DNA from: Exophiala sp. HKRS030
Taxonomy: Eukaryota > Ascomycota > Eurotiomycetes > Chaetothyriales > Herpotrichiellaceae
Assembly (NCBI GenBank): GCA_023897205.1
Contig: JAHWDD010000018.1
Location: forward strand, 106,997-170,996
Direction: 5' to 3'
Length of the DNA stretch: 64,000 nt
Every line of letters starts with the position of its first letter. Position 1 is the first letter of the stretch. The position numbers were made by a program, and so were the translations under genes. Shown here piece by piece: positions 56,501 to 64,000 of this stretch. The notes below the pieces were generated by a model. It made no database searches. It was not told the origin of the DNA and saw only the letters and a program-made list of their open reading frames with translations.

Positions 56501-57837
56501 TCAAGATGAATCTCCACCCAGTGTTCCACGTCTCGAAGCCACAGAGCCAGCATAGCTTGTTGCTCTCCTGGCGGTCTCACAGGGAGCGATCGAGGCCCGA
56601 CAGAGGTGCGTTCGAGGAATTTGACCGGTGGGATACCATAACCGGCGGGGTTGGGTGGTCGATGCATGACAATATCCAGATACGGATGCAAAGAAACGAG
56701 CGACAGTACTGTGTCATCAACAGAGAACTCTCCGGTAGTAGCGAATCTCTCGAAGGCACCGTCCGGGTCGTCCAACATTTCCAGCTGACGCCAACGTCGG
56801 AGGTCCTCCATGTAGCTCGATCTCAATATGCGTTCCACTTCCGACAACCATGGCTCGTTCCCCTCCGGATTTAGCTTTAACAAGCGGCGGTTAATCTTCA
56901 TTCTCATGACCTGACGCCTGTCAGGTGGAATATCGGGTTGAGCAGATAACTTCAGGACTTGTGCGAAGAAATAAATCATGAACGGCTTGTAGTGCCCCGA
57001 GTCTTCGCTTCCATGCGTTTGCTCGAGGAGGCACCGTTGGATCGAAACCCGCAACAGTAGCCAAGTCGGTGACCGTCGCCAGGGCGTAAGAGCATTGTGC
57101 CACAACACATCGTCCCTTGTATTCTTCTGAATAAGAGGTAGCTGCACATCCTGGCCGACAGCACGTAAAATTTCTCTGACGAGCTCAGTAACCAACCGAG
57201 GATGAGCCGTATCACGTATCTCTGGAATGCTTGTCGAGGCTTTGCTGATGTGAGGGATAGTGTCATTGACAGACTCTGAATCCATTTTGTAAAATGTATC
57301 GACCAAGGCGGCCCGAAATGCCGGATCATTCAGGCGTTCCTTTGAAACTTCAATGAACGAGCCGGGGAAAGGGCGACGAAGTCTTCCTTCAGCTGCCATA
57401 ATCGAGGCGGAGTCTGGCGATAGCTCGAACAGCTCAAAGACACATGACCGTCCAGCTCTGGACGATACTATAACTCCTGCATTTTGCGCCCTGATCTCGA
57501 ATGCTAGGAGGGGTCGAAGCGCGTCAAAATCGACAACGTCAAGTGTCTCAAGAGAAGCTTCTCTGTCACTAAGGGCGCCCTGGAGCACGTTGTCCAAATG
57601 CTCTGCAATTAGACTTCCATCAGGCTGTCGGCCCTGGCGAAAACTTTCCAACATTGCAGAACAATTCCCCAGTTTCAAATCACCACTGCCGACCGCTTCT
57701 GCATACTTGATCAATGCATCTTGCAGCATTCCGTGAAGAGCGTGGAATGCTTCTGGATTGGCGTCATCCGCCTGGGGGAGCTTCGGTGGGAAGAACAAAT
57801 GATGATAGATATACTCTAAATGAGATAAGACAGGCAT
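50518..57837 (-). pseudogene. giant DUF6606/DUF3638/DUF3645 ATPase-like protein, 3' end lost at the hAT element
   Basis: Fungal proteins of this type are about 3000 residues, with a P-loop helicase-like core; they are often annotated as ubiquitinyl hydrolase-like, and their role is unclear. Exon 1 is 57837–54433 (starts M-P-V-L-S-H-L-E-Y-I-Y-H-H-L-F-F-P-P-K-L-P; DUF6606). A 25-codon exon is 54384–54310, and exon 3 starts at 54186. Phases agree. The DUF3638 block near residue 2050 has L-I-R-P-Q-Q, Q-L-N-M-G-E-G-K-S-S-V-I (Walker A-like), Q-P-E-H-I-L-S-F and L-D-E-S-D-E. A one-base indel in the A-run at 51080–51083 breaks frame before Y-Q-L-I-Y-I-I-G. DUF3645 begins (V-P-F-R-A-K-D-Q-P-T-P-R-S-E-F-S-H-P-D) and coding then runs straight into the hAT end at 50517. 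Nothing matching the remaining several hundred residues occurs on the other side. Confidence 0.9.
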
Positions 57838-59607
57838 TTTGAAAGGATCGAAGTCTTGTAGTTTCCGTTCTAGAATTCGAGTTCGCAGCGTAAAGATTTG
57901 AGAGATTTTATTTTCTGGGGAGCTTTTATATAATTTGGGTTCTTTTTGATTGTGAATTCATCAATTTTTTTGGGATTTTGGGGTTTGTTTGTTTTGAGCG
58001 GAAACTTGCAACGATGAGCTTGTTAAAGATATCAGTAGAGAAATGTTACTAGAAGTTGTGCGAGAAGTTGTGTGAGAGCTTTGTCTGTCGACTGTCGGTA
58101 ACTTATGTGGTCTCGCAAAGCGTATTTGGCATGTGAATTTGTACTGAACGACAGACTTTCATTGTCATCGTTATCTTCAAAGTTGTCTGAGCTTTAGCTT
58201 CATATGGTGCAGACCGGGGTGATTGTTTTCCGCCAGCATAGATACAAGCAATTGCTTTAGCCTTATCATTGTCGACACTGTGCGGGTTTGACTTCCTGAG
58301 GACTAAGTCTGGAGCTATTGCTTGTCTGTCTGCTTTGTGGACTGTGCTTCAGGTGAAGGGGTGGCCTACCAAAAACTCCGATTGGAGAGTTGTATTCGCT
58401 TAGGTACTCTCGGGAGCATGTGCAAGTCGAGTATGTCTCGAGAAGGAATCCGTTGGGATAGTGACCTCAAGTCATCAGTTGGTGTTAAATTTCCCACCAC
58501 GCCTCCCATTTGGGTGTCGCAATACGTTTCCGGCTCGTAAGTATTCATGAGACAGTCAGGCCATTCATTGGTCGTCAACCTTGCTAGGAGGCCAAGAGTC
58601 CTGGTCTCAGATGTGACCCAGATTTGACATCCGCGAGTCTCGATTCCTAGAGCATTGTGAAGGGGCAACTTCGGCACTTCGATATTACCGCAAAACAATC
58701 TTCGACCACAGGAGTCCAAGGGCTCTGGGAATGGAATAGTACCTCCCATTGTAGACTCATCTGAACACGGTGTCAAGCACGAACTCGTGACTTCCTCTTC
58801 CAGGAAAGTAGTGGGCTTTGGTCTATGTCAAGGCTCCACCCACCTCATCCCAAGCTCATTATCGACCTCCTTTCATTCAGTAACTCAGTCATCTTGCTTT
58901 GGCCCTCACCTTCACGTCATTCAAAGAAACGCCAAACGAACCAGGGGTGGAGGAGCATCGGTTGATGGCGAACTAGAGCATCGCAGTAGCAAGGAATAAT
59001 GGCCTCAAGCATTAAATCCCTCAGCTCTGCGCCGGGTCGATAGGGCAGTTGAACAGAAGATATTGGTCCTGTCCTGGAGATCCCGATCGCCTGACCCGTT
59101 GTTCTTCTTTTGGAAGGTTGTTCTCCTGTTTTGGGAAGTGGCTTTCGGAGACATGAGATGCCAAGTTGAATTATGCCAATTGTACGTCCTTTCTCAGGAA
59201 TGAACTTGCAGATCATTTTAAGGTATTTGTATGTACTGTCGATCTTGTCTCATGATGTTGTTCCAGGGTTGACACCGAGTCTGGATACTAGTTTCCCCAA
59301 GCCGCGGATTGTGAAACACCAGAGCCTGACTAGGGCCTTACCAGTCGAGGGCGTGGTTGGTGGCATTGAGGTGCTGTGAGAGTTTTCAACGTTAAGATCC
59401 AAACGCATTGGCAGAGCATAATTCCGCGGCGAGCAATTCAGTCAACCGAGGAGAGGCAACTTCCAAAGCAAGCCTAGCCATTGATTGCCGGGTTTAGTCT
59501 CAATATGCCATCGATGACCAACGACTTCTCTCTGAGTCCGTGCCGATGTGAATAACCATACCATCGGTCAGCATGTAACAATATGCCCAGTTATTGGTTG
59601 TAATAGC
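57838..59607. other. upstream region of the giant gene, no firm gene
   Basis: 1.8 kb. A T-rich stretch (57900–58000) is the likely promoter side of the giant gene. A minus-strand frame at 58366–58776 (136 codons; G-C-Q-I-W-V-T-S-E-T-R-T-L-G-L-L-A-R-L) and another at 58917–59216 have no family I can name. They could be exons of one unrecognised gene. Confidence 0.4.
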
Positions 59608-60510
59608 TCATAAGACGAAAAGGTGTACCGTAGCTGCATGGTTCTTGAAATGCGATTTTCCTTCCAAAACAATTCCACGGCAAGCCACGTTATCGGGGCA
59701 AGGAATTTGCTCTTGCTCTTGAAAGTGCCGTAGACGACAGCGTTCCGCATGTCTCTGAAGGGAGTGCTTACCGGCATAACGTTTCTCCCGATCTTCTTGG
59801 GGTAGTTCACTGCACAAGCAGAACAGACACTGATATTGCTGACAGGTCAACGGGGTGATACGCTTGAAGGTCGATACAGGCGGCAGGACGTGAGTATCAT
59901 GTGCGCTAGCCGCGGATCCTGTTTTTGTAGCTGAATATGTTTCTCTCGTCGATCGTCGCTCCCGTCGTTGACACAGCGTGATCATCGTTGAGGAACATTT
60001 TATGTGTCGGGATAGAGCCTTGGGACCGGTGAATACCGCCGGGTCGCTCATGGCCGCTTCCGCAATCTGCCGTCGTTCAGGAATCTTGATCTGTGTCGAG
60101 TCCGACTCTGGAGCCAGCTCTTGTGCCTCGGCTGAAATTCCTCTGATCTGCCGCTGGATCGCCTCAACAGGAGCCGTTTCGTCGTACTGCCGCTGACTGC
60201 ATTTCAATAGAGCTCGCTCCTCGGCTCGAATCGTGCTGTTAACCATACGTTCCAACTTCTTATACTCCCCATGGATCGTTTCTCCGACCGCCATTCGAGG
60301 CACTCCGAACTCCCGAAGAATAAGGCCGCGAACCCGATCTCGCGACTCCAGAAGCCGGTGGACAGATGGCAACCGTCGAACCCGCTGGCTCTGTTCGTCG
60401 GTCAGCTTCCTCGGCCGGTTGGGATCGCGAAGACATCCGATGCGACTGGCCGATTTGGCCGCCTGCGGATCGCCGTCCCGGTTCCAGAATGCGTCCTGCG
60501 TACTGTAACG
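59608..60510 (-). CDS. gene 1 of the mobile unit, copy B: DUF3435/FluG-like C-terminal half, 5' part in gap
   Basis: Open from the N gap to the stop at 59608. Helical, Arg/Glu-rich blocks come first (C-L-R-D-P-N-R-P-R-K-L-T-D-E-Q, R-L-L-E-S-R-D-R-V-R-G, E-Y-K-K-L-E-R-M-V-N-S-T-I-R-A-E-E-R-A-L-L). The tail is a Cys/His pair: C-Q-Q-Y-Q-C-L-F-C-L-C-S-E-L-P, H-S-L-Q-R-H-A-E-R-C, I-P-C-P-D...C-R-G-I-V and H-F-K-N-H-A-A-T-V-H. That tail is what I remember from fungal FluG/DUF3435 proteins, a family that includes tyrosine recombinases of Starship and crypton-like elements. The catalytic R-H-R-Y part would lie 5' in the gap and is not seen. The identification is moderate. Confidence 0.6.
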   Translation of the reverse strand, partial: RYSTQDAFWNRDGDPQAAKSASRIGCLRDPNRPRKLTDEQSQRVRRLPSVHRLLESRDRVRGLILREFGVPRMAVGETIHGEYKKLERMVNSTIRAEERALLKCSQRQYDETAPVEAIQRQIRGISAEAQELAPESDSTQIKIPERRQIAEAAMSDPAVFTGPKALSRHIKCSSTMITLCQRRERRSTRETYSATKTGSAASAHDTHVLPPVSTFKRITPLTCQQYQCLFCLCSELPQEDREKRYAGKHSLQRHAERCRLRHFQEQEQIPCPDNVACRGIVLEGKSHFKNHAATVHLFVL

Positions 60511-60610
60511 NNNNNNNNNNNNNNNNNNNNNNNNNNNNNNNNNNNNNNNNNNNNNNNNNNNNNNNNNNNNNNNNNNNNNNNNNNNNNNNNNNNNNNNNNN
60601 NNNNNNNNNN
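60511..60610. other. assembly gap (100 N)
   Basis: One hundred Ns within the 5' part of gene 1 of copy B. Full-length family members need at least 1 kb more than is present, so the gap may be under-sized or the gene internally deleted as in copy A. Confidence 0.95.
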
Positions 60611-60954
60611 CTCAACCTTATCAGCCAGCGCACATTCTCTTGTGTGGCCATTGCCGACCAGTCTGCACCGCACCGTCCAAGCGATCGGGTTTTGTCTCTT
60701 GTTCTCTCTCTAGGTGTATGGGCGGATAATGTCGAGGAGTCTTGTGAGGGAAGGCATCAGGTGGACAAGGAGGAGCGATTTTAGACGGAAAAGGACGACG
60801 CGATGCAGCGGTCAGGGTCGTCGTACGGAGGGTACAAGCGAGGAGAAGAAGAAGCAGGCATGACGTAGGGAAGGCGCAGGTTCCACGGCCGAAAACGTTG
60901 AGGCGCCTGGAGACAAGTTTGACAGGTTCGCGGTTTGCTGTTCTCGGTGAGGGA

Positions 60955-61677
60955 GGTGACAGTCGTGGGCAAAAGCCATTAAAGAGAAGAGGGGTGGGAA
61001 TTGGTGACGATGAGATTTGCTGCCCACTTGTCAGCGGTACTGTATTGACTGGATCCAGTGTGTTCAACAGAGGAAGGCGTTCGTTTTGTGCCAATACTTC
61101 AATCTGGAAAATCGACAGATAGATTCAAACAATGAGGGTCCTAGTGGATGGAACGATTATCGTTCTCTAAACTTCCTTCGCGCTCCGGAAAGCACACTTT
61201 GTCATTCAACAGGCAGAAGTGGGAGATAAAATGAGGGCGACAAGACTCGTCAAGAACTCGTCAAGATGACCGCCGGAGGTCGATAGTGTAAACAAAATGG
61301 CCTTGTCAAAAAATAGCACGCACATACGTCATCGGCCAGTCTTCAACCCTCTGAGGGATGGGCTCTCGAAAGCGAACTACCTGAAGTCGGCGCATGTAGT
61401 TCAAAAATTGTGTCGCGACACGCATGCGAAATCGATGAGAGCAAGAGGGATTGAAGTGGTCGTGATTGACGGCGCAGCCTGTCCTTGGCCTAGATGAATA
61501 AGCGCCCTCGGCAGGTCGCATGTGACACCGAACCTAGCCCACTTGATTGGATGCCAGTGCTACTCGCCTCAGCCTGCGCTCTTTCCTGTGCCAACGGACC
61601 CGAAGGCTTCGACTCTACCAGAGACCGACATGACACTTTGCTGATTGATGTGAAGCGCTTGCTCTCCTCTGTAACAC
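60955..61677. promoter_or_regulatory. shared divergent promoter of the mobile unit, copy B
   Basis: About 720 bp between the genes, similar along its length to 32186–32877. Conserved landmarks are CTATCTGTCGATTT, CCTCTGTTGAACACACT and GTCACCAATTC. Similarity between copies stops abruptly after ACCTCCCTC (60955). Confidence 0.6.
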
Positions 61678-63570
61678 ATGGTTCCACCCGATAAAGAGGC
61701 CACGAACGTGCAGAGTCACGAACAGGCCAGTCTGCACGGTAAGAGCCTCGAACGACGGGGAACGCAGATTCATTGACATTTTCTAGACAAACGACACGCC
61801 GCGCAGAGCGACGACGGCGAACGTCCTCACAAGATTCGCCGCCTATCAGACCTTCAACAAGCCTCTCCGGATTCCCTGGTGGAAGATCTCACTCCCGAAA
61901 TTCCTTGCGAGATCCCTACCTCGAAGTTGCACAGTCAGCTTCCATCTCCGTCTGCCACAAAAACCGATGAGGTGAGTGGATGCAATGAACGTCTCTACGG
62001 GAGGAAACTTGCTGACAAGGTGAGGCAGATACTTCGCGAATCGTCTCCTGCCAACCCTCCCGTACCAGAACGAAAGACAAGGTCGCCGGATAGGCACACC
62101 GAGCGCGCATCCGCGAAGAGAGCCCGCTCGCCTTTAGAACCATCGGACAGCGGTGCACTTGTCGAGAAGTGGCTATCAAGCGTTCTGCCTAGCGAGGAAT
62201 ACGATATCCAAGACGACATGAGTCTACCACCCTCGAAACGATCTCGGTCCTCAGATTCGTTAAGTCATCGACTTTCGCAATCCGGCGACGGCACGGAATC
62301 CACGGTCTCAGCAGACAAGAAATACTCGGCTTACAAAGATGTGAACTACCCGGTGGTCTTGGAGACGAAAGGCAGTTTTATGCATCCATCTGATGCTGGT
62401 CTCGTGAAGGAAGACAAAATATCGTGCGAAAAGCTTCTGTACACGCACCAACCGCGTCCAGATCATTCGTTGTTTGATGACCGATTCGATAAATTCCAGA
62501 CTCTGATTCGAGGCCGATCCGAAGCTCGAGTCTACCTCGACCTGCATCCTCTTCTCGTCCCATCGGTTGAAAACCTCTATATCAGTGGTCGAGAAGAATT
62601 TCACGGTCTGATCGAAGGTCACAATGACCCTTGGGTCAAAGGAATTTCGTTCTACGGACCCCGACCGCAGCCGGACCGTACATACGGATTCAAATGGTCC
62701 AACTTTACCGAAACTCAGCGCCGGAAGCTCTGCATCGAACCTTTGGAGAAGTCGTACTACACGGCGCGCGAGGACATCTATTTTCCTTTCATGACTAGCG
62801 AGGTGAAGTGTGGGAAGCAGGGGCTTGACTTGGCAGATCGACCGAATGCTCATAGCATGACCGTTGCACTCCGGGGAATCGTGGACGTCTTTCGCAAGGC
62901 CAACCGTGCCTCGGAGGTGCATAGGAGGGCATTGGGATATTCCATTTCACATGACGACCGGAGCGTGCGCATCTATGCTTATTATCCTGAGGTGCAGGGT
63001 GAGAACACGTTGTACTATCGCGAGACAATCAAAGAACTCAACGTTGGAGACAAATCGGGCGAATACAGATGGATCAGTTACCAGTTTACTCTCAACGTTT
63101 GCCAAATCTTTGCTCCGGCTCTGCTCAAGCGACTCACCGCCGTGATTGATGAGCTGCCTGATCCGCTTACAAGGACACTCGAACCGGCCAACATCGACGA
63201 CCTCAGCGTACAAAGCTCGCAGGATGACAGCAGTGCGCCCGAATCCCAGGATGAGGGGTTTCGCAAACCACAGCGAGGGAGGGGCTTGAATGCCGAGTTT
63301 CGAACCATGATACAGAACCTGCAACGGCAGCTAGAACAGCAACGAAAAGACTCCGAGCAACAACGAAAAGACTCCGAACAACAACGGAAGGATGCGAAAG
63401 ATAGGGAGACCATGTTGGCGGCTCAGCTAGAACAGCAACGAAAAGACTCTGAGCAACAACGAAAAGAGCTGGTGCAATTGCTAAAACAGCAGAGTGACCA
63501 GCTCAAACAGCAAAATGAACAGCTTAGACGCCAGAGTGAGCAGATCACAGAACTTCTGCTGAAGCCGTGA
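61678..63570 (+). CDS. gene 2 of the mobile unit, copy B: PD-(D/E)XK-like (DUF7924-like) protein with coiled-coil tail, 614 aa
   Basis: Exon 1 is 61678–61738 (M-V-P-P-D-K-E-A-T-N-V-Q-S-H); intron 61739–61786 (GTAAGAG...TTCTAG, 48 nt); exon 2 is 61787–63570. Residues 20–200 are polar and Ser/Arg-rich. The globular domain, about 230–470, contains L-L-V-P-S-V-E-N-L-Y, then R-P-Q-P-D317-R-T-Y-G-F, and 42 residues later F-P-F-M-T-S-E359-V-K361-C-G. These fit the P-D...E-x-K metal-binding core of PD-(D/E)XK nucleases. Next come D-R-P-N-A-H-S-M, A-L-G-Y-S-I-S-H-D-D-R-S-V-R-I-Y-A-Y-Y-P and Y-Q-F-T-L-N-V. From about 531 a heptad repeat (E-Q-Q-R-K-D-S) and Q-rich heptads form a coiled coil to the end. 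Family recall is DUF7924, multi-copy in Eurotiomycetes. Nuclease activity is inference. The copy has no stops or shifts. Confidence 0.85.
63315..63465 (+). repeat. 21-bp repeats encoding heptads E-Q-Q-R-K-D-S
   Basis: Near-identical 21-bp units (GAGCAACAACGAAAAGACTCC and variants) in two blocks, three then two copies, split by a 12-residue spacer (D-A-K-D-R-E-T-M-L). Copy A has four then three, so the array length varies between copies. Confidence 0.9.
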
Positions 63571-63590
63571 TGCGGTCTCAAGTCTCTCCA

Positions 63591-64000
63591 GTCGTACCGT
63601 TTTTAGGCTTGATGACACTCCCATAAACTTTCAAGAACAACTAGATTTATTATGGATGCCTCGATGAGTTACAGTACTGTATCATAGTAGGAGACTCTAC
63701 GTGTCGTCGCTCCTCGCTCGAACAAGTTGCACCTCATCCTAAAACGGCTGTGAATCTAGCCATCACTTGTCCAACATGCAACTCAGAACTGCTGTTGCTA
63801 CAAGAATGTTCACCCGCCGGCTCAAAAGTCCCCAAAACATCGGCCATGCTCTGTGGTATTACAGTATTAAGGGTGTCCCACTCAGCACCTCTATCATTGC
63901 GAACACAGAATGTGACCCACGTCACTAAACAAGTCAACCCAGTCTCGTCTAGAGTCAAGCAGGGAAATTGTCTAAACCATCAGTCAGAAGACTACTGGTA
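63591..64000. other. right flank of copy B
   Basis: 410 bp. A minus-strand frame at 63734–63958 (74 codons) has no known motif and might be an exon of a gene beyond the window. Confidence 0.4.

Larger units (their letters stand above)
59608..63590. mobile_element. two-gene mobile unit, copy B (better preserved)
   Basis: Left end at the gene 1 stop codon, right end about 20 bp after the gene 2 stop (shared CCAGTCGT), judged from where similarity with copy A ends. Gene 1 (−) and gene 2 (+) diverge from a common 0.7-kb intergenic block. No terminal inverted repeats or target duplications were found, which fits elements moved by tyrosine recombinases better than DDE transposons. The gap at 60511–60610 hides part of gene 1, and some of the element's true extent may lie in it. 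Confidence 0.7.

Overview
This window is nuclear DNA of a filamentous ascomycete (Pezizomycotina). The evidence is short GT–AG introns of 45–95 nt with CTAAC/CTGAC branch points, three Zn(II)2Cys6 regulators, a JmjC-like gene, a glycine-cleavage T protein, mS29, endosulfine, trehalose-6-phosphate synthase, and copia, LINE and hAT elements. Two 100-N scaffold gaps (14544–14643, 60511–60610) show it is a draft assembly. Gene models were joined by eye from splice signals, reading phase and remembered family motifs; no database search was run.

Layout, left side. 1–144 is a 12-bp minisatellite. A JmjC-like oxygenase gene (178–2049) follows, then a decayed Zn2Cys6 regulator (2607–4863), a LINE 3' remnant (about 5880–6770, minus) and a copia-type element with Gag, protease and integrase but no reverse transcriptase (9170–11.8 kb). 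Next are trehalose-6-phosphate synthase (13620–14866), a divergent Myb-like/hypothetical pair (15134–16139), mitochondrial aminomethyltransferase (16821–18290, minus), an HMG-box fragment, an intact three-exon endosulfine gene (21352–21775), a phosphatidylserine decarboxylase pseudogene (23249–24310) and a frame-damaged Zn2Cys6 regulator (25405–27906, minus).

Centre. 28593–32877 holds copy A of a two-gene mobile unit. Then come mS29 (33165–34714, minus), a carboxylesterase 5' relic, and a small metabolic neighbourhood: a DUF1254/DUF1214 enzyme, a Zn2Cys6 regulator, a Dal5-type MFS permease and a sugar-type MFS permease (36996–47050). A complete hAT transposon (48066–50517) cuts off the 3' end of a very large DUF6606/DUF3638 gene (50518–57837, minus).

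Right side. 59608–63590 is copy B of the two-gene unit. Gene 1 resembles the C-terminal half of DUF3435/FluG-type proteins, the family that includes Starship and crypton-like tyrosine recombinases. Gene 2 is an intact 614-aa protein with a PD...ExK motif (PD-(D/E)XK nuclease-like, DUF7924-like) and a heptad-repeat coiled-coil tail. In copy B the genes diverge from a 0.7-kb shared promoter. In copy A the same parts lie in an order that is a circular permutation of copy B (or the product of a collapsed tandem), and copy A carries C-to-T/G-to-A changes typical of repeat-induced point mutation. This unit is the best candidate here for an under-described system.

Several conserved genes have single-base frameshifts in or near short homopolymers. 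Decay and assembly error must therefore be separated before calling all of them pseudogenes.
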